A model generated the notes under the pieces. That model ran no database searches. It was not told where the DNA came from and saw nothing but the letters and a program-made list of their open reading frames with translations. From Boudabousia liubingyangii (GTDB lineage Bacteria; Actinomycetota; Actinomycetes; Actinomycetales; Actinomycetaceae): a DNA stretch of 64,000 bases. The position numbers and the translations under genes are program-made. Below, in pieces: positions 1 to 9,168 of the stretch (position 1 is the first letter of the stretch; the number at the start of each line of letters is the position of its first letter). The DNA is taken from NCBI RefSeq assembly GCF_001907245.1, contig NZ_MQSU01000004.1, forward strand, positions 62,001 through 126,000. Direction: 5' to 3'.

Positions 1-956
1 TCCAGCGTCAGAGCCAAACGAGCACGCTCTTCAGCGACATTAAAGTCAGCCTCGGGCCAAGTCAGTTCCATCTCTTCGAGGCTACGAGTCAGCGCTTCAG
101 AAACCGCCGCCCGAGCGTACCACTTGTGATCTGCAGGGATTACCATCCAGGGTGCGTAATCGGTAGACGTCTGACGCAAGACCTCTTGGTAGACACTCTG
201 GTACTTGAACCATTGGCCCCGAACCTCAAGATCATGGGGAGAGAACTTCCAGTGCTTATCTGGGCGATCCAAACGCTCTAGAAGACGACGACCCTGTTCT
301 CCATAGGAGACCATCAGACAAACCTTCAAAATGACGCACTCATCATCCACTAGCTGCTTTTCGAAGTCGTTAATCATCCGGCCACGTTCAGCTAGTTCTT
401 CTGCGCCCATGCCATTGACGCCGGGGACCAGCATATCTTCGTACTGGGAACGGTCAAAGAAACCGATCATGCCGGGCTTGGGGAGTGCCCGTTCGATGCG
501 GGCCAAGAATGGTTCAGCACGTTCCTCGGGGGTAGGTGCTTTAAAAGCCTTTAGGGCCACACCCTGCGGGTCTACCTGCCCCATAACGTGACGGGCTAGG
601 CCGCCCTTACCGGCCGTGTCAAGGCCCTGTGCCACGACGAGGATGCGCTTACGTGAACCGGTTTTCCCATTGGCGAAAAGCTGTTCTTGGAGGTCCGAGA
701 GGTGCTGGGCCCGCTGCTCCATAAAGGCCTCTGCGGCCTTACGGCCAAGGGTCCAACCCGGAGTGCCGGAGCGATCAAACGCCGCTAGGTCAAAGTGTTC
801 ATCAACCCGTAGCGCGGTCCGGGGGTCTTGTTGCCAACCGCCCAGTTTCACGGGTTTTTCAGGCTTTGCAGACTTTTTCTTTTTATCTGCCTTAACCTTG
901 GATTTCTTCTTTAGATCCTTGTCGTCAGACTTAGCGGCTGATTTCTTCTTTGCCAT
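1..956 (-). CDS. ppk2: Polyphosphate kinase 2 (PPK2) family protein, 3' end outside the window
   Basis: Reading the minus strand from ATG at 954-956 gives an open frame of 318 codons that runs off the left edge. Residues 2-36 are a very lysine-rich tail. The PPK2 kinase core follows: Walker A GLDTAGKGG at about 111-119 and Walker B FFDRSQYED at about 166-174. PPK2 enzymes transfer phosphate between polyphosphate and nucleoside mono- or diphosphates in the cytoplasm. An AAGGAGA site at 961-967 supports the start. Nearly all of the usual core length is visible, so only a short C-terminus is missing. Whether it acts on ADP, GDP or AMP cannot be told. Confidence 0.9.
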   Translation of the reverse strand, partial: MAKKKSAAKSDDKDLKKKSKVKADKKKKSAKPEKPVKLGGWQQDPRTALRVDEHFDLAAFDRSGTPGWTLGRKAAEAFMEQRAQHLSDLQEQLFANGKTGSRKRILVVAQGLDTAGKGGLARHVMGQVDPQGVALKAFKAPTPEERAEPFLARIERALPKPGMIGFFDRSQYEDMLVPGVNGMGAEELAERGRMINDFEKQLVDDECVILKVCLMVSYGEQGRRLLERLDRPDKHWKFSPHDLEVRGQWFKYQSVYQEVLRQTSTDYAPWMVIPADHKWYARAAVSEALTRSLEEMELTWPEADFNVAEERARLALTL

Positions 957-969
957 GGAATCTCCTTAG

Positions 970-1000
970 ATCGGGGGTGTGAACTACTTTACACCCGATG
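970..1000 (-). other. Imperfect hairpin in the ppk2 leader
   Basis: ATCGGG with extra Gs then TGT pairs with ACACCCGAT across about 10 nt, just upstream of the ppk2 ribosome site. It could be a leader structure; no function is shown. Confidence 0.3.
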
Positions 1001-1095
1001 GGACCTAGTTCCCAACCTCTTTAGCTAGGCAAAATTGGGCCGGTAGCTGCCGGAATAATGGGGGAGCGCAATAGGCAACGTGACCCTGATCGCGC

Positions 1096-2184
<1,089 letters not shown>

Positions 2185-2219
2185 GACTAGCGGAGCTCAG
2201 CAGAGCCCTCTAAAACTCA

Positions 2220-2261
2220 TTTAGGGACGTACTGGTTAATCCAGTACGTCCCTAAAATTTT
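2220..2261 (+). terminator. Rho-independent terminator after mdh
   Basis: Perfect 16-bp stem (2220-2235 with 2241-2256), loop TTAAT, followed by TTTT. The AAA/TTT flanks mean it could work in both directions. Confidence 0.9.
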
Positions 2262-2340
2262 GGTCAATTTTATCCAAACTATCTATTTGTCACCTTTGAC
2301 GCTGAACAAAAATAACAGTTTGGAAACTTAAGGCAATAAA

Positions 2341-2370
2341 TGTTGTGCGATGCACTACAAGTGTTAGACT
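2341..2370 (+). promoter_or_regulatory. Promoter of the sugar ABC operon
   Basis: Candidate -35 TTGTGC (2343-2348), 16-nt spacer, -10 TAGACT (2365-2370). An inverted repeat TGTTGTGC/GCACTACA with one mismatch (2341-2359) overlaps the -35, a typical place for a regulator site. Confidence 0.5.
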
Positions 2371-2380
2371 ATTCGGGAAA

Positions 2381-2407
2381 CCGTTAGTTGTGTCATACAA
2401 CAAACGG
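2381..2407 (+). promoter_or_regulatory. Palindromic operator candidate
   Basis: CCGTTAGTTGT (2381-2391) and ACAACAAACGG (2397-2407) form 11-bp arms with one mismatch, around GTCAT. It lies 10 nt after the -10 box, where a bound LacI- or GntR-type repressor would block transcription. No regulator gene is adjacent. Confidence 0.5.
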
Positions 2408-2418
2408 CCCCAACTAAA

Positions 2419-2459
2419 GGCACTAAGGTAGTGCCGGTCGGGCAGCAAAGTAGCTGCCC
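2419..2459 (+). promoter_or_regulatory. Two tandem perfect hairpins in the leader of the sugar ABC operon
   Basis: GGCACTA-AGG-TAGTGCC (2419-2435) is followed by GGGCAGC-AAAGTA-GCTGCCC (2440-2459), ending 11 nt before the GGAGG ribosome site. Neither has a T-tract, so mRNA stability or translation control is more likely than termination. Confidence 0.5.
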
Positions 2460-2480
2460 CAAAGAAAAATGGAGGAAAGA

Positions 2481-3776
2481 ATGCGTCGTAAACTCTATGT
2501 TGTACCCATTGCCGCAGCAATGACGCTGTCCCTAGCCGCTTGTGGCGGGAGCGAAAACTCTGGCGGCGGGACGTCTGAAGCCGGCGGCGACAAGGTCGTC
2601 GACGTAGTCAGCTGGTGGTCTGCAGGCTCCGAAAAGGACGGCCTAGAAGCCCTCGTTAAGGTCTTTGAAAAGCAGCACGCAGGAATTAAGTTCGTTAACC
2701 AGGCTGTTGCCGGTGGCGCCGGTTCTCAGGCTAAGCAGAAGCTAGCCGCTGACCTAGCTGCAGGTAACCCGCCGGACACCTACCAGGCACACGCTGGTGC
2801 GGAACTAGATGAGGCTATTAAAGCCCAGTACCTAGATGACGTATCCCCGCTCTACGATGAGTTCAAACTCCGTGATGCCTTCCCCAAGACCCTAGTTGAC
2901 CGCCTCTCTGTTGATGGCAAGATCTACTCGATCCCCACCAACATCCACCGCTCCAACGTAGTTTGGGCCAACACCGCGGTCCTCAAGGAAGTTGGTCTAG
3001 ACCCGAACCAGCCCGCCGCTGACATGGATGCTTGGATCGCTGACATGGAGAAGATCAAGGCTGCTGGCAAGACCCCGATCACCATCGGTATGGAATGGAC
3101 CCAGCTAAACCTATTCGAAAACATCCTCCTAGCGGACCTAGGCGCTGAAGGCTACAACGGCCTCTTCGACGGCAAGACCGACTGGAACGGCGACGGCGTC
3201 AAGAAGGCTATCGCTCACTACAAGAAGATCCTAGACCTAGCCGACAAGAGCATGTTGGGTGAAGACTGGGAGCCCGCCATGAAGCCCGTTGTTGACGGCT
3301 CCGCCGCCTACAACGTCATGGGTGACTGGGCCCTAGCCTCCTTCAACAACGCACAGAAGAAGGCCCCCGAAGACTACGTCTACTTCGCAGTCCCCGGTAC
3401 CAAGGGCACCTTCAACTTCCTAGCTGACTCCTTCACCTTGCCTACCAAGGCAAAGCACAAGGACACCGCTAAGGACTGGTTGAACACCTGTGCTTCGGTA
3501 GAAGGTCAGGTTGCCTTCAACACCATTAAGGGCTCCATCCCGGCACGTTCCGACATCCCGGCCGCCGATCTAGAGAAGTTCTCTGATTACCAGAAGAGCG
3601 CTATGGAAGACTTCAAGAAGGACACCATTGTTTCCTCCATCGCTCACGGTGCAGCCGTACCTGCCCCCGTTTCTAACGCCATGCTAGATGCACTGGGCAA
3701 GTTCGCACAGGGTGCTTCCGATGAAGCCACTCTACAGGCCGAACTAGCAAAGGCTGCAGAGTCCCTCAAGAAGTAA
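2481..3776 (+). CDS. Sugar ABC transporter, substrate-binding lipoprotein
   Basis: A 431-residue family 1 extracellular solute-binding protein. The signal peptide MRRKLYVVPIAAAMTLSLAAC ends in a lipobox with Cys21, so it is anchored outside the membrane. The body has the usual WWSAGSEKDG start and DGKIYSIPTNIHRSNVVW stretch. It most resembles glucose/mannose-binding proteins of the GtsA type; the substrate is inferred only. An in-frame ATG lies 12 nt upstream, but GGAGG (2471-2475) with 5-nt spacing selects ATG 2481. Two permeases follow; no ATPase gene is nearby, so a shared MsiK/UgpC-type ATPase is likely. Confidence 0.93.
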   Translation: MRRKLYVVPIAAAMTLSLAACGGSENSGGGTSEAGGDKVVDVVSWWSAGSEKDGLEALVKVFEKQHAGIKFVNQAVAGGAGSQAKQKLAADLAAGNPPDTYQAHAGAELDEAIKAQYLDDVSPLYDEFKLRDAFPKTLVDRLSVDGKIYSIPTNIHRSNVVWANTAVLKEVGLDPNQPAADMDAWIADMEKIKAAGKTPITIGMEWTQLNLFENILLADLGAEGYNGLFDGKTDWNGDGVKKAIAHYKKILDLADKSMLGEDWEPAMKPVVDGSAAYNVMGDWALASFNNAQKKAPEDYVYFAVPGTKGTFNFLADSFTLPTKAKHKDTAKDWLNTCASVEGQVAFNTIKGSIPARSDIPAADLEKFSDYQKSAMEDFKKDTIVSSIAHGAAVPAPVSNAMLDALGKFAQGASDEATLQAELAKAAESLKK

Positions 3777-3882
3777 ACAAGCACGACTAGGGGAGCCCGC
3801 TGGCGCTATCAGTCGGGCTCCCCACTCGTCACTTTAATACTTGGCAAACCCGCCCTTAGGGGTATGGAAAAAGGGAACAAAC

Positions 3883-4812
3883 ATGGCAAAAAAGAAAAAG
3901 GCCGTTTCATCGCGGAAACGGATCTCTAGTTGGCTTCCGGGCCTATTGCTGATCTCACCATCAATCCTGTTGGTAGCCGTCTTCGTCTACGGCCTGATTG
4001 GCTCAAATATTTACACCTCCACCACCGACATGTACACCGCTCCGCAGGTGGCCGGGATTCAACCCGTCAAATTTGTCGGTTTCAAAAACTTCATAGACCT
4101 CTTCAAAGACAGCTCCTTCCAGCACTCGCTAATCAACCTGGTGCTCTTCACGGTCGTCTTCCTAGTCGGAACCCTAATCATCGGGTTCCTCTGGGCTTGG
4201 CTACTAGAACGCCCCCTCAAGGGCGAAGGAGTCTTCCGTTCCCTATTCCTATTCCCCATGGCGATCTCTTTCGTCGCCTCCGGTGTAGTTTGGCGCTGGA
4301 TGCTAAACCCAGCGAAGGGTGAGAGTGCCTCCGGTCTGAACCGACTATTCCAAATGGTAGGCCTAGGGTTCCTACAAAACTCCTGGACCCAGAACGTCAC
4401 CTTCGGTATTTTGGCCATCGCCATTCCCGCCATCTGGCAGCTAGCCGGTTACGTTATGGCTCTCTTCCTAGCCGGCTTCCGTGGCATTCCTGACGAACTA
4501 CGCGAAGCCGCTCGCGTAGACGGTGCCACCGAATGGCAACTCTACCGCCAGATTATCTTCCCGCAGCTAGCTCCCATCGCGCTTTCCGCCGTGGTCATCA
4601 TCGGTCACATGTCCCTCAAATCCTTCGACTTGATCATGTCGATTACCGGTCAGCGAATCTACTCCACCAAGGTTCCGGCCATTGACATGTACAACTTCAT
4701 GACCGACAACAACTACTCCTTCGCTGCCGCCGTCGGCACCATCCTGCTGGTGATCGTAGCGATCTTCGTAGTTCCCTACCTAATCCACGATACGAAGGCA
4801 GGTAAGCGATGA
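3883..4812 (+). CDS. Sugar ABC transporter permease (MalF type)
   Basis: A 309-residue inner-membrane permease with about six hydrophobic helices. The EAA loop reads EAARVDGATEWQLYRQI and contacts the ATPase. The frame is open back to a TTG at 3841, but AAGGGA at 3871-3876 points to ATG 3883, which gives a normal Lys-rich cytoplasmic start. It follows the binding protein by about 100 nt and overlaps the next permease by ATGA. Confidence 0.93.
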   Translation: MAKKKKAVSSRKRISSWLPGLLLISPSILLVAVFVYGLIGSNIYTSTTDMYTAPQVAGIQPVKFVGFKNFIDLFKDSSFQHSLINLVLFTVVFLVGTLIIGFLWAWLLERPLKGEGVFRSLFLFPMAISFVASGVVWRWMLNPAKGESASGLNRLFQMVGLGFLQNSWTQNVTFGILAIAIPAIWQLAGYVMALFLAGFRGIPDELREAARVDGATEWQLYRQIIFPQLAPIALSAVVIIGHMSLKSFDLIMSITGQRIYSTKVPAIDMYNFMTDNNYSFAAAVGTILLVIVAIFVVPYLIHDTKAGKR

Positions 4813-5657
4813 GCCAGCAACTAGACAAAACCAAGCCAACGTTTAACTGGGTAACCTTCCTGCGCTACGTGCTGCTGATCCTCTCACTAGCCCTAGTGCT
4901 AATGCCCGTCTATGTACTCTTCGTGACCTCCTTCAAGGGCAGCGCTGACGCGGATCCCTCACGTACCTGGATGCTTCCGCAGGTCTGGGAAACCAAGAAC
5001 TGGTCCAAAGCTTGGACCACTCTTTCACCAGCAATCCTTAACTCCCTAATGCTGGTAATCCCATCGTCGATTATCTCGGCAATGCTGGGATCCATGAACG
5101 GGTTCGTCCTGTCCAAGTGGCGCTTCCCGGGTGCAAACGTGGTCTTCACCCTGATCCTATTCGGCATGTTCCTGCCCTACCAGGCAGTAATGATTCCGCT
5201 AATGCGGATCGTGATTAACGCCGACATCGGTTTCGGTATCCACACCCTAATCCTGATGCACGTGGTCTACGGTATCCCGATCACCACCCTGATCTTCCGT
5301 AACTACTACGAAACCATCCCCGAAGAACTAATCGAAGCCGCCCGCGTTGACGGTGCGGGCATGATTCGTACCTACGCTTCGGTCGTCCTGCCCATCTCCA
5401 TTCCCTCCTTCGTGGTGGTCTTGATCTGGCAGTTCACCTCCGCATGGAACGACTTCCTCTTCGCCCTGTTCTTCGGCGGAAACAAGAGCCCGGTAGTAAC
5501 CGTGGCCCTAAACAACCTAGCGCACGGCTCCATCATGGCTGACTACGGTGCCTCAATGTCCGGCGCGCTACTGGCCTCCATCCCGACCCTGCTGGTCTAT
5601 GTCCTACTAGGCAAGTACTTCGTTGGTGGCCTAATGTCCGGTTCTGTGAAGGGTTAA
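4809..5657 (+). CDS. Sugar ABC transporter permease (MalG type)
   Basis: A 282-residue carbohydrate permease with six predicted helices and an EAA loop reading EAARVDGAGMIRTYASVVLP. ATG overlaps the stop of the previous permease (ATGA), so the two are translationally coupled. Together with the upstream lipoprotein they form a sugar importer lacking its own ATPase. A strong terminator follows directly. Confidence 0.93.
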   Translation: MSQQLDKTKPTFNWVTFLRYVLLILSLALVLMPVYVLFVTSFKGSADADPSRTWMLPQVWETKNWSKAWTTLSPAILNSLMLVIPSSIISAMLGSMNGFVLSKWRFPGANVVFTLILFGMFLPYQAVMIPLMRIVINADIGFGIHTLILMHVVYGIPITTLIFRNYYETIPEELIEAARVDGAGMIRTYASVVLPISIPSFVVVLIWQFTSAWNDFLFALFFGGNKSPVVTVALNNLAHGSIMADYGASMSGALLASIPTLLVYVLLGKYFVGGLMSGSVKG

Positions 5658-5688
5658 GAAAAACCTAAACAGAGCCAAACCACAAACT

Positions 5689-5730
5689 CTGGGGGCGTAA
5701 ACAACGGCGTTTACGCCCCCAGTATTTTGT
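5689..5730 (+). terminator. Terminator of the sugar ABC operon
   Basis: Perfect 14-bp stem CTGGGGGCGTAAAC (5689-5702) with its complement at 5709-5722, followed by TATTTTGT. Confidence 0.9.
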
Positions 5731-5775
5731 CCCCAAAAAGCGCCGCCCAGCGCGCTTGGGACTAAAGTCATCAGG

Positions 5776-5781
5776 TATGCT
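5776..5781 (+). promoter_or_regulatory. -10 box of a leaderless glyA transcript
   Basis: TATGCT ends 6 nt before the ATG and no ribosome site lies between, so the transcript should begin at or next to the start codon. Confidence 0.55.
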
Positions 5782-5787
5782 TTCCCT

Positions 5788-7098
5788 ATGGAAAACAGCG
5801 TAATGAACCAAGACCTAGCCACCTTCGATCCCCAGATCGCAGAAGTCCTAGACAATGAACTAAAACGACAGCGCGAAACCCTAGAAATGATCGCCAGTGA
5901 GAACTTCGTGCCCCCGGCCGTCCTCACCGCGCAGGGTTCCGTCCTGACCAACAAATACGCTGAAGGCTACCCCGGACGCCGCTACTACGGCGGCTGCGAA
6001 TACGTCGACGTAGCCGAATCCCTAGCCATTGAACGTGCCAAAGAATTATTCGGTGCCCAGTGGGCCAACGTCCAGCCGCACTCTGGCGCTCAAGCCAATG
6101 CCGCCATCTACCACGCCCTCCTACAGCCTGGAGATACCATCCTCGGTCTCTCCCTAGCCCATGGCGGGCACCTAACCCACGGCATGAAACTCAACTTCTC
6201 AGGCAAAAACTACCAGGTAGCCGCCTACGGAGTTAACCCCGAAACCTACCTGATCGACATGGATGAGGTCCGTCGCCTAGCGCACGAGCACCAACCCAAA
6301 ATGATCATCGCCGGCTGGTCCGCCTACAGCCGTCACCTAGACTTCGCGGCCTTCCGTGAGATCGCCGACGAGGTAGGCGCCTACCTCTGGGTCGATATGG
6401 CCCACTTCGCGGGTCTAGTAGCCGCCGGCCTCTACCCCTCACCGGTCCCACACGCTGACGTAGTATCCAGCACCATCCACAAAACCCTAGGTGGCCCCCG
6501 TTCGGGCATGCTGCTTTCCCGGGACCCAGAAATCGGTAAGAAACTTGACTCGGCAGTCTTCCCCGGCCAGCAGGGCGGTCCCCTCATGCACGTGATTGCC
6601 GCAAAAGCCGTGGCCCTGAAGTTCGCCGCCTCGGACGAATTTAAGAATCGTCAAGAACGCACCCTCGAAGGCGCGGCCCTACTAGCCGAGCGCCTAAACC
6701 AGGCCGACCTAAGCGAAAAGGGGATCCGCGTCCTCACCGGCGGTACCCAGGTACACCTAGTCCTAGTGGACCTGCAGGACTCTGAACTAAACGGCCAAGA
6801 AGGCGAAGACCTACTACACCGCGTCGGCATTACCGTAAACCGTAACGCCATCCCCTTCGACCCGCGCCCGCCGCGCGTTACCTCCGGCTTGCGCATTGGT
6901 ACCCCGGCCCTAGCTACCCGTGGATTCGGAAAGACCGAGTTCGCCGAGGTCGCAGATATCATCGCCGAAACCCTCAAACTTGGCGCCCAGGCCACCGATG
7001 AAGAACTCCAGCCCCTACAGGCACGAGTTCGCGCCCTCACCGACGCCTTCCCGCTGTACCCGCAGATTGGGAACCTAGTAGAAGGCGACGCCCAGTAA
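5788..7098 (+). CDS. glyA: Serine hydroxymethyltransferase
   Basis: A 436-residue PLP enzyme that converts serine and tetrahydrofolate into glycine and 5,10-methylene-THF. Visible signatures are [38 protein letters not shown] and the PLP-lysine motif [13 protein letters not shown] near residue 230. There is no Shine-Dalgarno site; a TATGCT box 6 nt upstream suggests leaderless translation from this ATG. folD follows with a 1-nt overlap, so methylene-THF production and use are co-expressed. Confidence 0.97.
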   Translation: MENSVMNQDLATFDPQIAEVLDNELKRQRETLEMIASENFVPPAVLTAQGSVLTNKYAEGYPGRRYYGGCEYVDVAESLAIERAKELFGAQWANVQPHSGAQANAAIYHALLQPGDTILGLSLAHGGHLTHGMKLNFSGKNYQVAAYGVNPETYLIDMDEVRRLAHEHQPKMIIAGWSAYSRHLDFAAFREIADEVGAYLWVDMAHFAGLVAAGLYPSPVPHADVVSSTIHKTLGGPRSGMLLSRDPEIGKKLDSAVFPGQQGGPLMHVIAAKAVALKFAASDEFKNRQERTLEGAALLAERLNQADLSEKGIRVLTGGTQVHLVLVDLQDSELNGQEGEDLLHRVGITVNRNAIPFDPRPPRVTSGLRIGTPALATRGFGKTEFAEVADIIAETLKLGAQATDEELQPLQARVRALTDAFPLYPQIGNLVEGDAQ

Positions 7099-8003
7099 TG
7101 CGCGCGCCTTGGGAAGGGCCCGCCCGCGTCCTCGACGGAAAAGCCACCGCGGCCGCCATTAAAGCCGACCTAAAAGCACGCGTTGCCAAACTAACCGAGC
7201 AAGGCCAACAACCCGGCCTCGGAACGCTGCTAGTGGGGGAGGACCCCGGTTCGCGCGCCTACGTAGCCGGAAAACACCGCGACTGTGCCGAAGTTGGGAT
7301 TGCTTCCATCCAAAAGGAACTACCCGCGGACGCCAGCCGGGAAGAAATCCTAGCGGTCGTCGAAGAGCTCAATGCTGATCCTCGCTGTACGGGCTACATC
7401 GTGCAGCTACCGCTACCCAAGCACATTGACGCCAACGAAATCCTCGAAGCTATCGACCCGGATAAGGACGCCGACGGCCTCCACCCCACCAACCTAGGGC
7501 GTCTAGTGCTGCGTCCCAATGGGCCTATCGAATCGCCCCTCCCGTGCACGCCTCGGGCCTGCCTGGAACTGCTCAAAGCCGGTGGGGTAGAGCTAAACGG
7601 TGCCCACCTGCTAGTGGTCGGGCGTGGCGTAACCGTGGGACGCTCCCTAGGCCTCCTAGCGGGACGTAAAGAAATCAACGCGACCGTCACCACCTGCCAC
7701 ACCGGCACCCGCGATTTGGCTGAACTTTCCCGACAGGCCGATATTCTAGTGGCCGCCTCTGGGGTAGCCGGGCTGATCACCCCCGATATGGTACGTCCCG
7801 GCGCAGCCGTCCTAGACGTGGGTGTCTCCCGCGTAGTGGACCCAGAAACTGGCAAGGGCGTCCTTCACGGAGACGTGGCCGACGGGGTTGACCAGGTAGC
7901 CGGATACCTTTCACCCAACCCGGGTGGCGTCGGACCCATGACCCGTGCCCTGCTACTAGTAAACGTCGTCGAAACTGCTGAACGAAACCTATCGAATCGC
8001 TAA
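7098..8003 (+). CDS. folD: Methylenetetrahydrofolate dehydrogenase / methenyl-THF cyclohydrolase
   Basis: A 301-residue bifunctional FolD that oxidises methylene-THF to 10-formyl-THF for purine and fMet synthesis. The catalytic Lys lies in [49 protein letters not shown] and [12 protein letters not shown] are family landmarks. PCTPR is followed by Ala where Gly is usual. TAATG coupling to glyA (stop and start share one base) explains the weak ribosome site. Confidence 0.96.
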   Translation: MRAPWEGPARVLDGKATAAAIKADLKARVAKLTEQGQQPGLGTLLVGEDPGSRAYVAGKHRDCAEVGIASIQKELPADASREEILAVVEELNADPRCTGYIVQLPLPKHIDANEILEAIDPDKDADGLHPTNLGRLVLRPNGPIESPLPCTPRACLELLKAGGVELNGAHLLVVGRGVTVGRSLGLLAGRKEINATVTTCHTGTRDLAELSRQADILVAASGVAGLITPDMVRPGAAVLDVGVSRVVDPETGKGVLHGDVADGVDQVAGYLSPNPGGVGPMTRALLLVNVVETAERNLSNR

Positions 8004-8018
8004 GCACAAACTGATACA

Positions 8019-8046
8019 TTGGAAGTTACTAAAACCAGAATTTAAA
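8019..8046 (+). promoter_or_regulatory. Candidate promoter of the YbjN–Hsp90–TPR operon
   Basis: TTGGAA (8019-8024), 16-nt spacer, TTTAAA (8041-8046). It is the only promoter-like element in the 75-nt gap after folD. Confidence 0.35.
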
Positions 8047-8078
8047 GTGCCCAAGCACGGATCAAGATGGGGGAGCTT

Positions 8079-8570
8079 ATGGACCAGCCACACAAACTCA
8101 CAGCCGTGCAGTTTCAACGCTATCTGGAATCAGAAGGACTACCGGTCGAGCTAAAAGACGGCTCGCAAGCTCGCTTCCTACTGGAGTTAGCGAACCAACG
8201 CCTGACCTGGATTCTGGACCAAGAACCACAGGATCCTGAAACCGGCAAGACCCTGCATCCGAACCTAGTCCTGGAAACCGAGCTGGCCGCTCCAATTCCG
8301 GCCTCCCGGCAGCAAGAACTACAAGCATTCGTGGCCGACTGGAACGCTGACAATGTGGGACCGACCCTGCACTGGCTCCCGCAAGCCGCGGACGAACCCC
8401 CCAACGACGGGCCAGAGAGCGGACAGCTGCTGCTGCGCGGGCGACTAGCTCAGGTGGATGCCAGCTTTAACGAAGAACAACTAGACGAGTTCTTTGCCTT
8501 TGCCATGACTCAAGTCTTGCGTCTGGCACAAGCCGCAGAGGCTTTTCTATTCGAAGGGCAGGAAGCATGA
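8079..8570 (+). CDS. YbjN-like small protein, Hsp90 operon gene 1
   Basis: A 163-residue soluble acidic protein without signal peptide or membrane helix. Its layout (N-terminal helix with LTAVQFQRYLESEGL, a strand-rich middle, then AFVADWNADNVGP and a long C-terminal helix) is like YbjN/type III chaperone folds. The match is weak and the function unknown. ATG 8067 also lies in frame, but GGGGGAG (8069-8075) favours 8079 despite a short spacer. The next gene starts on its stop codon. Being in the same operon as an Hsp90-type ATPase suggests a cochaperone or adaptor role (inference). Confidence 0.75.
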   Translation: MDQPHKLTAVQFQRYLESEGLPVELKDGSQARFLLELANQRLTWILDQEPQDPETGKTLHPNLVLETELAAPIPASRQQELQAFVADWNADNVGPTLHWLPQAADEPPNDGPESGQLLLRGRLAQVDASFNEEQLDEFFAFAMTQVLRLAQAAEAFLFEGQEA

Positions 8571-9157
8571 TGGGATTTTGGAACCTGTTCAAGAGCCGTA
8601 ACGCACAAAGCCCAGAGGGGAGCGCTAGCATCCCCACGGAGCTAACAATTCGTCGAATCCGCAAGCAACTCCAAGCTCTGGGGTTCAAACTGGGGCAAAA
8701 CCTTGGCTATGAACTCCTCACCGTGGTCAGCAGCCGACCCCAACCCACCCCCAAACGCCAGATTCCCTGGTTCAAAGCTGAGGATCAAATTATTTTCGAA
8801 TACCCCACCGAGGGCGGCGTAACCCAGCTGGTGGGCGGTCCCGAAATCGAAGTGGGCCTACTACCAGAACAGCCGATTGCCTACCTGCGGCTAAGTGACC
8901 CCCGCTGGAGCTCCGCCCTAGAGGCCGCGAACCTAAACGAGGACGCGCACAACGACCTCGTTAACCGCCTAAATAGCCAGTTCAAGTTCGTTAAGGTACA
9001 GCAACAAGAACTGCTCCTAGAAACCTACCTTTACGGTTTTGGGGGCCTGACCGATAAACAACTGCGAGTCCAGCTAAAAGCCAGCCTCAAAAACCTAGCC
9101 CAGGCCCACCAAGCGCTCACCCTTGCCCTCCACCCCGCCGCCAACACCGAAAACTAA
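8570..9157 (+). CDS. YbjN-like small protein, Hsp90 operon gene 2
   Basis: A 195-residue soluble protein of unknown function. It resembles gene 1 in outline: an N-terminal helix (TIRRIRKQLQALGF), a strand-rich middle and a C-terminal helix from about 135 (LVNRLNSQFKFVKVQQQELL and onward). A YbjN-type fold is possible but low confidence. Two consecutive ATGs occur (8567 and 8570); AGGA at 8560-8563 fits 8570 better, overlapping the previous stop as TGATG. Eleven nt separate it from the Hsp90-like gene. Confidence 0.75.
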   Translation: MGFWNLFKSRNAQSPEGSASIPTELTIRRIRKQLQALGFKLGQNLGYELLTVVSSRPQPTPKRQIPWFKAEDQIIFEYPTEGGVTQLVGGPEIEVGLLPEQPIAYLRLSDPRWSSALEAANLNEDAHNDLVNRLNSQFKFVKVQQQELLLETYLYGFGGLTDKQLRVQLKASLKNLAQAHQALTLALHPAANTEN

Positions 9158-9168
9158 GCGAGAAACCC

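Noticed and set aside
331-969. Plus-strand open frames of 86 and 117 codons
   Set aside because: They are antisense to ppk2, have Ser/Arg-rich low-complexity translations and no ribosome sites.
5658-5787. Glycine or THF riboswitch before glyA
   Set aside because: The space holds only the upstream terminator and a promoter ending 6 nt before the ATG; no leader remains.
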